Position numbers and translations under genes: made by a program. Under the pieces are notes generated by a model that did no database searches, had not been told where the DNA came from, and saw only the letters and a program-made list of their open reading frames with translations. A stretch of 64,000 nucleotides of DNA from Halosegnis rubeus (lineage in GTDB: Archaea > Halobacteriota > Halobacteria > Halobacteriales > Haloarculaceae): contig NZ_QJOW01000002.1 of NCBI RefSeq assembly GCF_009184545.1, positions 1 through 64,000 of the forward strand. Reading direction: 5' to 3'. This document shows positions 8,379 to 16,815 of the stretch, piece after piece (position 1 is the first letter of the stretch; every line of letters begins with the position of its first letter).

Positions 8379-8666
8379 ATGTGGGGACGCCGCGACCGCT
8401 CGACGCAGGTGACCTGTATCGCCTGTGGCGAGACGGTCGCCCGCTCTGACGCCCGCGAGTACGACAAACACGGGGACCGTTACACCCGCCGAGAGAAGGA
8501 GTTCGAGTACCTGTGTAAGAGCTGCTACCGCGACACCGACCACCAGCCGCGGGGCGACCTCGAGACCGTTCTCGAAGAAAGCGGTGCCGGCCAGTGTGAC
8601 CGCTCGGAGTTCCTCGCCCGCTACACCGACCTCGCTACCGAGTCCAGACAGGAAAGCGAGCGGTGA
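8379..8666 (+). CDS. Small Cys-rich (zinc-ribbon-like) haloarchaeal protein
   Basis: 95 aa from ATG 8379; a GTG at 8364 would add five residues. A CIACG pair near residue 15 and a CKSC pair near residue 50 could form one zinc site of the CPxCG type. The rest is charged (many Arg, Glu and Asp). It resembles small haloarchaeal DUF zinc-finger proteins (perhaps DUF7562), a recollection I cannot verify. It probably folds around Zn and binds nucleic acid or protein; the role is unknown. Confidence 0.7.
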   Translation: MWGRRDRSTQVTCIACGETVARSDAREYDKHGDRYTRREKEFEYLCKSCYRDTDHQPRGDLETVLEESGAGQCDRSEFLARYTDLATESRQESER

Positions 8667-8779
8667 CCGGCCGCGTCGCCGGACCGAGCCGGCAGCGTCT
8701 TCTCACCGGCGAGGGTGTCCTGCTCGCTGGCGCACGGGTGCGACGGAACGCCTAACTGACGGCCCGTCCAACGTCGTTC

Positions 8780-10126
8780 ATGACCGACGATTCGCCCAAG
8801 CCCGGCAGCGCCGAGGCTCAGGGTCCCGTTCAAATCGACGAGGAGCTGGACCGCCACCTCCAGAACAAACGCGAGGAGCTGTTCGAGGAGTTCGAGCTTC
8901 GCGACACCTTCCCCAGTGAGGTGATTCGCGAGGCCGACGAGCGCACGACCGATATCGACGCCGAAATTCAGTCGGAAATCGACGAGGACTACCGGACGGA
9001 CTGTCGTGACCTGACGACCTGCACCATCGACCCCGCCGACGCACAGGACTTCGACGACGCCGTCTCCATCGCGAAGACCGACGACGGCGACTACAAGCTG
9101 TGGGTCCACATCGCCGACGTGACCCACTACGTCCAGCCGGGGACGGCGATGTGGGAGGAAGCGCTCGAGCGGGGCAACACCGTCTACCTGCCGGGGTACA
9201 CGATGCACATGCTCCCGCCGATGCTCGCGGAGACGGTCTGCTCGCTCGTCCCGAACGAGGACCGACTCGCTCACACCGTCGAGATAACCATCGACGGCGA
9301 GACGTTCGCCAACGAGTCAATCGACATCTACAAATCCGTCATCCACTCCGACGAGCGGCTCACCTACGCACAGGCGGAGGACCGACTCGACGACCCCGAC
9401 GCCGAGTTACACGAGGAACTCACGCTCGTCCACGAGCTCGCCGACCAGCTCCACGAGCGCCGGAAGGAGGACGGCTCGCTCGTCTTGAATCCGCGCCGCG
9501 ACCGCGCACACACCATCATCGAGGAGTGTATGCTGAAGGCGAACAAGGCCGTCACCCACGAACTCCAGTGGGTGCGCAGTCTGGAGGCCATGTTCCGCGT
9601 CCACCCCCAGCCCACCCCCGACGAGTGGGACGAGGCGCTGCGCGAGATTCAGGACTTAGACGGCGTCTCGATTCCCGGTAGCTCGTGGGAAGACCCGCGG
9701 AAGGCCGTGAACGCGACGCTCGAACAGGCACCCGGTCGCCAACTCGACCAGATTCAGTGGGCCGTGATGAAGGTGATGCCGCGCGCGAAGTACATGTCCG
9801 ACCCCTTCGGCGGCCACCACGCGCTCAACTTCGAGGTGTACGGCCACTTCACCTCCCCCATCCGCCGGCTGTCTGACCTCGTGAACCACTGGATTATCTA
9901 TCAGGACGAGACGCCAGAAGGCGTCGTGCTCGCCGACCTGTGTGACCACGCGAGCAAGCGACAGAAAGCCGCGGAGACCTGCGAGCGCATCTACAAAGAC
10001 TTCCTCCAGGAGGTCGGGCTGGACCCCGACGCGGTCAACAACCGTGGCCTCGAGGTCGTGGAGGATGCCGACCCCGAGGACCTCGACCGGTCGGCCGGCG
10101 AGGTCAGCCCGGAAGCGTTCAACTAG
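8780..10126 (+). CDS. RNase II/R-type 3'-5' exoribonuclease (RNB domain)
   Basis: 448 aa. The RNB catalytic signature IDPADAQDFDDAVS (residues about 85-98) supplies the metal-binding Asp cluster. HIADVTHYV, LPPMLAETVCSLVP and FTSPIRRLSDLVNHW are further RNase R/II motifs. It lacks the N-terminal cold-shock domains and the C-terminal S1 domain of bacterial RNase R, so it is a minimal RNB protein of the kind found in haloarchaea, which have no archaeal exosome. The likely role is 3'-5' degradation or trimming of RNA. The start MTDDSPKPGS is typical and acidic. Confidence 0.9.
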   Translation: MTDDSPKPGSAEAQGPVQIDEELDRHLQNKREELFEEFELRDTFPSEVIREADERTTDIDAEIQSEIDEDYRTDCRDLTTCTIDPADAQDFDDAVSIAKTDDGDYKLWVHIADVTHYVQPGTAMWEEALERGNTVYLPGYTMHMLPPMLAETVCSLVPNEDRLAHTVEITIDGETFANESIDIYKSVIHSDERLTYAQAEDRLDDPDAELHEELTLVHELADQLHERRKEDGSLVLNPRRDRAHTIIEECMLKANKAVTHELQWVRSLEAMFRVHPQPTPDEWDEALREIQDLDGVSIPGSSWEDPRKAVNATLEQAPGRQLDQIQWAVMKVMPRAKYMSDPFGGHHALNFEVYGHFTSPIRRLSDLVNHWIIYQDETPEGVVLADLCDHASKRQKAAETCERIYKDFLQEVGLDPDAVNNRGLEVVEDADPEDLDRSAGEVSPEAFN

Positions 10127-10215
10127 ACCGTCGTCGGTCGACGCCCGCTCGCCCCGTTGTCGTGCGTGTCAGTATCACGCAAGGACTTTTCTCGTCTCCC
10201 CATCGGGACGTTGGT

Positions 10216-11841
10216 ATGAGCTGGACGCTCACGGTGCCAGACGCGAGCTACGAGACCGCACGCCGCGAGTTCGAGTGGTCGATTCCCGACGACTACAACC
10301 TCGCTGCGGACCTCGTTGGGAAACACGACCCCGAGCGGCCGGCGCTGTACGAACAGCTCCCCGACGGGACCGAGACCACCTACACGTTCGGCGACCTCGA
10401 CCGGCAGTCCGACCGCGTCGCGGCCGCCCTCCGCGAGCGCGGAGTCGAGCGTGGCGACCGCGTCGGCGTCGTGCTCACCCAGACGGTCGAGAACCCGCTG
10501 GTCCATCTCGCCTGCTGGAAACTCGGTGCGGTATCGCTCCCGCTGTCAGTGCTGTTCGGTCCCGACGCGCTGGCGAGCCGTCTCCGAGACAGCGGTGCGG
10601 TCGCCGTCGTCGCAGCCGCCGACAGACACGACGCAATCGCTGAGGCGATGACCGACTGTCCCGACCTCGATACGCACGTCGAACGGGGGGAGACGGCAAC
10701 TGGCGACGCGATACCGTTCGCCGACCTGCTCGATGCCCCGGACGCGATTGAGACGGTCGAGACGACGCCGGAGACGCCGGCGACTATCATCTACACGAGC
10801 GGCTCGACCGGGCCGCCGAAGGGCGTGCTCCACACGCACAGCGTCTGGGTCGCTCACTGCCCCTCCTTCCAGCTCTACTTCGAACTCGACCCGACAGGGG
10901 TGTTCTGGACGCCGGCCGACTGGGCGTGGATCGGTGCGCTCGGCGACCTGCTGTTTCCCGCGTGGCACTACGGGCAGCCGGTCGTCGGCGCACCGACCGG
11001 GGAGTTCGACCCCGAGTGGGCGTACGCGCTCATGGAGCGGTACTCGGTGACGAACGGCTTCCTCCCGCCGACCGCGATACGGATGTTGATGGACGTGTCC
11101 GCCGACAGCTACGACCTCGCGCTGTCGGCCATCTGCTCTGGCGGCGAGCCGCTCACGCCCGAGATACTCGACTGGGCGGACGAGGAACTCGGCGGCGTCC
11201 TAATCAACGAACTGTACGGCCAGACGGAGGCGAATATCTTCATCGCCAACTGTCGGTCGTGGTTCGAGACACGGGCCGGGAGTATGGGGAAGCCAGTCCC
11301 CGGCCACGAGGCCGCACCGATCGACCCCGAGACGGGCGAGCGCCGCCCCGACGGCGAGGTCGGCGAGCTGGCTATCAAACGTGAGGGGGACCCGATCGTC
11401 TTCGAGCGATACTGGAATCAGCCCGAGAAGACCGCCGCGGCGACGGTTGATGCACCGGACGGTGGAACGTGGCATCTCACCGGCGACCTCGGCTGGCGCG
11501 ACGAGGACGGCTACTTCTGGTTCAAATCGCGTGCCGACGATGTCATCATCACCGCCGGCTACCGGGTCGGTCCCGGCGAGGTGGAGCAGGCGATACTGGA
11601 CCACCCTGGCGTGGCACAAGTCGGTGTCGTCGGCGTGGACGATGACCTCCGCGGCGAGAAGATTGCGGCGTTCGTCCAGCCCACCGACGACGCCACTGCC
11701 GGAGACGCGCTGCGCGGGGAGATTCGCGCCCTCGTGCGCGAGCGACTGGCGAAACACGAGTACCCACGCGAGATACAGTTCCGTGCGGAGTTGCCCCAGA
11801 CGACGACCGGAAAAATCAAGCGACGAGAGCTGGGCGAGTAG
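10216..11841 (+). CDS. Acyl-CoA synthetase (AMP-forming)
   Basis: 541 aa ANL-superfamily enzyme that activates a carboxylic acid to acyl-AMP and then acyl-CoA. The P-loop-like motif IIYTSGSTGPPKGV lies near residue 190, LYGQTEAN near 335, the hinge region GYRVGPGEVE near 450, and the C-terminal catalytic Lys is in TTGKIKRREL. The TPADWAWIGALGD segment resembles medium-chain (ACSM-like) and aryl-acid ligases. Its stop codon abuts the stop of the opposite-strand livM gene exactly, and its position beside a branched-chain-type ABC transporter suggests that the imported acid is its substrate (inference). Confidence 0.88.
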   Translation: MSWTLTVPDASYETARREFEWSIPDDYNLAADLVGKHDPERPALYEQLPDGTETTYTFGDLDRQSDRVAAALRERGVERGDRVGVVLTQTVENPLVHLACWKLGAVSLPLSVLFGPDALASRLRDSGAVAVVAAADRHDAIAEAMTDCPDLDTHVERGETATGDAIPFADLLDAPDAIETVETTPETPATIIYTSGSTGPPKGVLHTHSVWVAHCPSFQLYFELDPTGVFWTPADWAWIGALGDLLFPAWHYGQPVVGAPTGEFDPEWAYALMERYSVTNGFLPPTAIRMLMDVSADSYDLALSAICSGGEPLTPEILDWADEELGGVLINELYGQTEANIFIANCRSWFETRAGSMGKPVPGHEAAPIDPETGERRPDGEVGELAIKREGDPIVFERYWNQPEKTAAATVDAPDGGTWHLTGDLGWRDEDGYFWFKSRADDVIITAGYRVGPGEVEQAILDHPGVAQVGVVGVDDDLRGEKIAAFVQPTDDATAGDALRGEIRALVRERLAKHEYPREIQFRAELPQTTTGKIKRRELGE

Positions 11842-12927
11842 TTACTCGCCGCGGGAGTCGAGCCACGAGCGAACCTGTTTCGGCGCACCGATGACGCCGT
11901 TGGCGACGAACAGCACGACCAACAGCAGGAGGAGGCCGAAGCTGAACTGCCAGTACGCCTCCAGCATCTCGAAGCGGCTGATGAACCACCGGAGGTACCG
12001 GTAGCTGAACGCGCCGACAAGCGGTCCGAAGAAGGAGTACGGGCCGCCGATGACGGTCATCAACACCGGCTCCGCCGAGAACGCCCAGTAGGCGTACCGG
12101 GGCGTGACGTTCGTGAACAGCGGGATGAGCAGTCCGCCCGCCAACCCGGAGAAACCGCCCGAGAGGACGAACGTCACCCACGAGTGCCGCGTGATGTTGA
12201 TACCGAGTGCGCTCGCACGCTCCGGATTCTCACGAATCGCCTTACACACCGTCCCGAACGGCGACTTGACGATGCGGTACAGCAGATACATCGTCACCGC
12301 GAAGATGGCGATGGTGAAAAAGTAGTAGGCGAACGGGTCGGCGATGTCCACGAGCGTGAACGTGAAGCCGAACAGGTCCACCTCACCGAGGGTGAAGGTC
12401 AGCCCGTCCGAACCGTTGGTGAACGTGCCGTTGCCCATCCCCAAGAACTCGAGGAGCGTCCCGATGATGTCCTGGTTCGCAATGGCGTAAATCGCCATCG
12501 TGAACGAGAGGGTGATCATCGCGAAGTAGATCTCCTCGAGCTGGACGGCGAGATAGCCGATTGCCATCGCTACCAACACGGTGACGAGTATCGCGAGCAC
12601 GAGTCCGAACAGCCACGTCGCGAGCACGCTCGCCCCGCCGAACAGCTCGCCGAAGCCGAGCATCGGTCCGACCGTCTGGACGGTCTTCGCCATCGTGTAG
12701 CCGGCGACGGCAAAGAACATCCCGTGTCCGAACGAGAGCAGCCCGGTGTAGCCGTACAACAGGTTAAACGCCGTCGCGAAGATGCCGAAGATGAGCACCT
12801 CCGCGAGCAACCCCGTCTGGAACGGCCCGAGGATGAACGGCGCGACGACGAGCAGGAGCAGCCCGGCACCGACGAGCAGCCGCTCGTTGCCCTCGACGGC
12901 CGGCGCTGAATCGAGTGCTCCGCTCAT
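11842..12927 (-). CDS. livM: Branched-chain-type ABC transporter permease LivM (system 1)
   Basis: 361 aa with about ten hydrophobic segments. The stretch FNLLYGYTGLLSFGHGMFFAVAGY near residue 60 is the LivM/LivH family signature, and the EAA-like loop AIRENPERASALGINI lies near residue 235. It is the second membrane subunit of a hydrophobic amino acid/amide or carboxylate uptake system. The ATG at 12927 directly abuts the stop codon of the upstream livK on the same strand. The paired permease livH and the two ATPases are on the opposite strand from 14385, so the system is split over two divergent operons. Confidence 0.88.
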   Translation of the reverse strand: MSGALDSAPAVEGNERLLVGAGLLLLVVAPFILGPFQTGLLAEVLIFGIFATAFNLLYGYTGLLSFGHGMFFAVAGYTMAKTVQTVGPMLGFGELFGGASVLATWLFGLVLAILVTVLVAMAIGYLAVQLEEIYFAMITLSFTMAIYAIANQDIIGTLLEFLGMGNGTFTNGSDGLTFTLGEVDLFGFTFTLVDIADPFAYYFFTIAIFAVTMYLLYRIVKSPFGTVCKAIRENPERASALGINITRHSWVTFVLSGGFSGLAGGLLIPLFTNVTPRYAYWAFSAEPVLMTVIGGPYSFFGPLVGAFSYRYLRWFISRFEMLEAYWQFSFGLLLLLVVLFVANGVIGAPKQVRSWLDSRGE

Positions 12928-14274
12928 CTACATTCCGGGGCCGAGACCGCTCCCGTCGAGCAGTTCCAGCGATTCGTCGCGGGTGATGGTGTACTTCTGG
13001 ATGTCGGCGAGTCCGGCACCGTCGTACGGAACGTCCACGTCGAAGCTCGTCGTGCCGAGCGTCACCGGAGCCTGCGCCTGGTGGCTGTCGGCGTCGTAGG
13101 TGACGGGACCGCGCGGGTCCTCCTCGAAGGTGAACCCTTCTAGCTCGGAGATGATGTCGTCGGAGTTGAGCGAGCCGACCGACTCGATGACCTGCTTGTA
13201 CGTCTGGACTGCGCCCCACGTCTGCCCGCCGGTGAAGCCCGGAATCGATGGGACGTTCTCGTCGGCGTACATCGACTCGTACTTGTCGAGGAACGCCTGA
13301 TTGTACTCGTTGTCGTATGCGGTCGGCCAGTACCATCCGGACAGGTGAATCCCTTCGGGCGTGGTGTCACCGAGCGCGCTGAACACCGTCGGGTCCGCGC
13401 CGATGGTGTCGAACACGTCCTCCACCTCGTCGAACAGCCCCTGCTCTGCGGCCTGTGACATGAACGTCGTCGAGTCGCCGGCCCAGAAGCTCGTAAAGAC
13501 GAGGTCCGGGTCGTTGCTCAACACGGAGTTGATCTGTGGCGTCATGTCGCTTGCACCCAGCGACGGGAACTCGCTGGCGACGTACTCGTGGTCGACGCCC
13601 AGCCCTTCCGAGTAAGCCTTGAAATACTCCCAACACTGCTCGCCGTAGGCGTAGTCCGGTCCCATGTTCGCGACCCGCATCGCGCCGTAGTTGTCGGCGA
13701 TGAACTTCGCGATGCCGTAGGTCATGTGCGAGGTGTTCGCGGTCGACCGGAAGATGTTCGGCTTGAGTGCCGCCTTCCCGTCGTCGCTCTCGTAGTAGTC
13801 GCCGTACGCCTCCGTATCGAACTCCGTGATATACGGTGTCCCGATATCGGTGGCGATGAACGGCACGCCCAGCGACTCGATGGTTGGGGCCGTCGCCAAT
13901 CCGACACCCGAAGAGGTGATGCCGATGAGCAGGTCGGAGTTGTCCTCCTGCACCAGGCTCCGAATCGTCTGTGCCGGCTGGCTGCCGTGGTCGCGAATCG
14001 TGATCTCCACGTCGTTGCCGTTGATTCCCCCGTTCTCGTTGATGTCGTCGACCGCGGCCCGCGCCGCGTTCTCTGAGGAGGTTCCCAGCGCCTGCGCCAG
14101 CCCGGAGATGAGGTAGATTCCACCGATTCTGACGGTGTCACCGCCCCCGCCGCTACAGCCGGCCAACGCCACCGCGGTTCCCGTCCCCGCGGCAGCGAGG
14201 AAACTCCGCCTGTTCACTCGTCCACTACTTGTCTTGCCAGCACCGTCACTGTGTTTCATGTGGTCACTTCCCAT
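12928..14274 (-). CDS. livK: Branched-chain-type ABC transporter substrate-binding lipoprotein LivK (system 1)
   Basis: 448 aa. The Tat twin-arginine signal NRRSFLAAAGTGTAVALAGC ends in a lipobox Cys, so this is an exported lipid-anchored protein. The mature domain is a type 1 periplasmic-binding fold (VRIGGIYLISGLAQALG...). Substrate family cannot be fixed by eye; members bind branched-chain amino acids, amides, urea or aromatic acids. ATG 14274 fits a leaderless mRNA because a TATA-like tract lies about 30 bp upstream; ATG 14259 (MKHSDGAG) is the alternative. It abuts livM downstream. Confidence 0.88.
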   Translation of the reverse strand: MGSDHMKHSDGAGKTSSGRVNRRSFLAAAGTGTAVALAGCSGGGGDTVRIGGIYLISGLAQALGTSSENAARAAVDDINENGGINGNDVEITIRDHGSQPAQTIRSLVQEDNSDLLIGITSSGVGLATAPTIESLGVPFIATDIGTPYITEFDTEAYGDYYESDDGKAALKPNIFRSTANTSHMTYGIAKFIADNYGAMRVANMGPDYAYGEQCWEYFKAYSEGLGVDHEYVASEFPSLGASDMTPQINSVLSNDPDLVFTSFWAGDSTTFMSQAAEQGLFDEVEDVFDTIGADPTVFSALGDTTPEGIHLSGWYWPTAYDNEYNQAFLDKYESMYADENVPSIPGFTGGQTWGAVQTYKQVIESVGSLNSDDIISELEGFTFEEDPRGPVTYDADSHQAQAPVTLGTTSFDVDVPYDGAGLADIQKYTITRDESLELLDGSGLGPGM

Positions 14275-14384
14275 GCTACGACCGAATATGCAGGAATAGT
14301 ATTTATATTCTATGCAGGAATTGTGTCATGACGGGAGAACATCGGGACGTAAGGTTTAATCATATTGTGTTGGAGTGGTACGGT
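14275..14384. promoter_or_regulatory. Divergent livK / livH promoter with paired 11-bp direct repeats
   Basis: TATGCAGGAAT occurs at 14287-14297 and again at 14311-14321, 24 bp apart, flanking the AT tract TATTTATAT (14301-14309). In the minus direction this tract sits about 30 bp from the livK ATG. A second TATA-like tract, GTTTAATCATA (about 14353-14363), lies about 28 bp from the livH ATG. The repeats could be an operator for a regulator that controls both arms of the split transporter. Repeats are seen; the regulator is inferred. Confidence 0.55.
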
Positions 14385-15263
14385 ATGGTATCCCAAGGGT
14401 TGGTTTTCGACCAGATAATCACGGGGCTGTCCATCGGTGGGCGGCTCTTTCTCATCGCTGTGGGGTTGAGTCTCATCTTCGGCGTCCTCGACGTCTTGAA
14501 CTTCGCACACGGGGCGCTGTTCATGATCGGCGCGTACATTGGCGTCGTCGCGATCCAGTCAGTCGCCGGGGGGTTCTGGCTCGGGCTGGTGGCGGCCGCG
14601 GTCGGTGCCGGACTCGTCGGCGTCTTGATCGAGGTCGGTGCGATCCGTCGCGTCTACCACCGCGAGGAGCTGGACCAGCTGCTCGTCACCTTCGCGTTCG
14701 TGTTGATACTCACAGACGTGGTCCGGTTCGTCTTCGGGACCGGGCAGAAAGTCGTCGACCCGCCGGCGCTGCTGGCCGGAAGTATCCGGCTCACGGAGAG
14801 TCTCGCCCTGCCGGCCTACCGCGGCTTCGTCATCCTCGTGTCCGTGCTCACCCTCGGTGCCATCTTCCTCGTGCTCCGGACGACCAACATCGGTCGGCTG
14901 GTGCGGGCCACTTCCTCGGACCGCGACATGGCCGCGCTCATGGGTGTGAACGTCCCACGGCTCTACACGCTCGTCTTCTTCGTCGGCGCGGCACTCGCCG
15001 GACTCGGCGGTGCACTCGCGGCACCGACGCTCTCGATTACCTCCAGTCTCGGCGACCAGGTCATCATCCGGGCGTTCGTCATCGCGGTCATCGGCGGGCT
15101 CGGCTCCTTCGGTGGCGCGTTCGTGGGCGCGTATATCGTCGGGATTACTATTGCCGTGGGGAGTCTCGTCGTCCCCGGCGCGGGTGAACTCATCCCGTTC
15201 GTGGCGATGATCGCCGTGTTACTCGTCAAGCCGGAGGGGCTGTTCGGGGGTGCTGAAGCATGA
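14385..15263 (+). CDS. livH: Branched-chain-type ABC transporter permease LivH (system 1)
   Basis: 292 aa, about eight to nine membrane segments. GLSLIFGVLDVLNFAHGALFMIGAY near residue 25 is the LivH signature. The EAA-like loop (ATSSDRDMAALMGVNV) lies near residue 180. ATG 14385 gives the normal MVSQGLVFDQI N-terminus and sits the expected distance from a TATA-like tract; an upstream in-frame ATG at 14328 would add 19 polar residues. It overlaps livG by the ATGA tetranucleotide. Confidence 0.88.
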   Translation: MVSQGLVFDQIITGLSIGGRLFLIAVGLSLIFGVLDVLNFAHGALFMIGAYIGVVAIQSVAGGFWLGLVAAAVGAGLVGVLIEVGAIRRVYHREELDQLLVTFAFVLILTDVVRFVFGTGQKVVDPPALLAGSIRLTESLALPAYRGFVILVSVLTLGAIFLVLRTTNIGRLVRATSSDRDMAALMGVNVPRLYTLVFFVGAALAGLGGALAAPTLSITSSLGDQVIIRAFVIAVIGGLGSFGGAFVGAYIVGITIAVGSLVVPGAGELIPFVAMIAVLLVKPEGLFGGAEA

Positions 15264-16096
15264 GTTCGGTGCTCGAAACCGAGGAGCTCCGCCGGCAGTT
15301 CGGCCGGCTCGTCGCCGTCGACGACGTGAACGTCTCAATCGAGGCCGACGAGATTACGAGCATCATCGGGCCGAACGGCGCGGGCAAGACCACCTTCTAC
15401 AATCTGCTCACCGGCCGATTGGAGCCGACGAGCGGATCGGTCCGGCTCCGGCCCCGCGACAGCGAGGCAGACCTCATCGACGTGACCGACAAGCCACCCC
15501 ACGAGATTGCCTCGCTCGGGCTCTCGCGTGGCTTCCAGATCAACAACGTCTTCGACGGGCTGACCGTCGGCGAGAACCTCCGTATCGCCCGTATCAGCCG
15601 CGACGGTCGCACCCTCGATTTCCGTGCGGTTGCCGACACCGACGACGACCTCGCCGAGGGCGTCCGGGACATCGCCGACCTGGTCGACGTCACCGACATC
15701 CTCGACACCGAGTGTGCGAACCTTTCGCACGGTGACAAGCGGAAGGTCGAAATCGCGCTCGCGCTGGCGACCGACCCCTCTATCGTCCTGCTGGACGAGC
15801 CGACCGCGGGGATGAACGCCACCGAGACGGCGCGGATGGTGGAGCTGGTCGAGCGACTCGACGACGAGACCGACACCACCTTCGTCATCACCGAACACGA
15901 CATGGAGGTCGTGCTCGGCATCTCCGACCGGATTCTCGTCCTCGACAATGGTGAACTCATTGCCGACGGGGCTCCCGACGAGGTGTTGGCCGATTCGCGC
16001 GTCCGCGAGGCGTATCTCGGGCTGGACGAGGACGAGGAACTGGAGGCGTCGCCAGAGCGTGGCGAGGCCGAGGAGACCGGAGGTGAGTCGGCGTGA
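15260..16096 (+). CDS. livG: Branched-chain-type ABC transporter ATPase LivG (system 1)
   Basis: 278 aa. Walker A GPNGAGKTT, signature LSHGDKRKVEIALAL and Walker B IVLLDEPTAGMN, then an H-loop in ITEHDMEVV. The AGMN after Walker B and EHDME are typical of LivG rather than LivF. The C-terminal 20 residues are very acidic and appear to be a halophilic extension. It starts in an ATGA overlap with livH and overlaps livF by GTGA, so H-G-F is one tightly coupled operon. Confidence 0.88.
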   Translation: MSSVLETEELRRQFGRLVAVDDVNVSIEADEITSIIGPNGAGKTTFYNLLTGRLEPTSGSVRLRPRDSEADLIDVTDKPPHEIASLGLSRGFQINNVFDGLTVGENLRIARISRDGRTLDFRAVADTDDDLAEGVRDIADLVDVTDILDTECANLSHGDKRKVEIALALATDPSIVLLDEPTAGMNATETARMVELVERLDDETDTTFVITEHDMEVVLGISDRILVLDNGELIADGAPDEVLADSRVREAYLGLDEDEELEASPERGEAEETGGESA

Positions 16097-16815
16097 GCCT
16101 GCTCGAACTCTCCGACGTGAACGGCTTCTACGGCAACAGCCACGTCCTGTTCGATCTGAATATCGACATCGAGCACAACGAGGTGGTGACGCTGCTGGGC
16201 CGCAACGGTGCCGGCAAGACCACTACGCTCCGCACGATTACCGGCACGATTCCCCGCCGCGAGGGAGGTATCACCTTCGACGGCGACGACATCTCCGAGG
16301 AGTCCGTCGACCAGATTTCGAACCGGGGTATCAAACTCGTTCCAGAGGCCAGACGCATCTTCCCGACGCTCACCGTCCACGAGAACATGCAGGTGGCCCG
16401 CGACATGTCCAAAGGCCGCGAGCCACGGCCTGTCGAGGAGATGTACGAGGTGTTCCCCATCCTCGATGAGCTTCGAGAGAACCGCGGTCGCAACCTCTCT
16501 GGCGGTGAACAACAGATGCTCTCGGTCGCGCGTGCGCTCATCCAGAGCCCCGACCTCCTCCTGTTGGACGAGCCGACCGAGGGGCTCGCGCCGGTCATCG
16601 TCGACGACCTCTACGACGTGCTCTCGGAGGTCGTCGAACAGGACGTGACCGTGCTCATCACCGAACAGAACGTCGACTTCGCGCTCGACTTGGCAGAACG
16701 GGCCTACATCATCGACAAGGGAGCCAACGCGTGGGAAGGGACCGTCGACGAACTCGAACAGCGACAGGACCTCCTCGACGAGTATCTCTCCGTCGGCGCA
16801 ACCGACGCAGAGTAG
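16093..16815 (+). CDS. livF: Branched-chain-type ABC transporter ATPase LivF (system 1)
   Basis: 240 aa, GTG start at 16093 overlapping the livG stop. Walker A GRNGAGKTT, Q-loop LVPEARRIFPTLTVHENM (the LivF-type ENM/ENL motif), signature LSGGEQQMLSVARAL and Walker B LLLLDEPTEGLAP. With LivG it drives import through LivH/LivM. Its TAG is followed without any gap by the stop codon of the opposite-strand MATE gene. Confidence 0.88.
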   Translation: MSLLELSDVNGFYGNSHVLFDLNIDIEHNEVVTLLGRNGAGKTTTLRTITGTIPRREGGITFDGDDISEESVDQISNRGIKLVPEARRIFPTLTVHENMQVARDMSKGREPRPVEEMYEVFPILDELRENRGRNLSGGEQQMLSVARALIQSPDLLLLDEPTEGLAPVIVDDLYDVLSEVVEQDVTVLITEQNVDFALDLAERAYIIDKGANAWEGTVDELEQRQDLLDEYLSVGATDAE

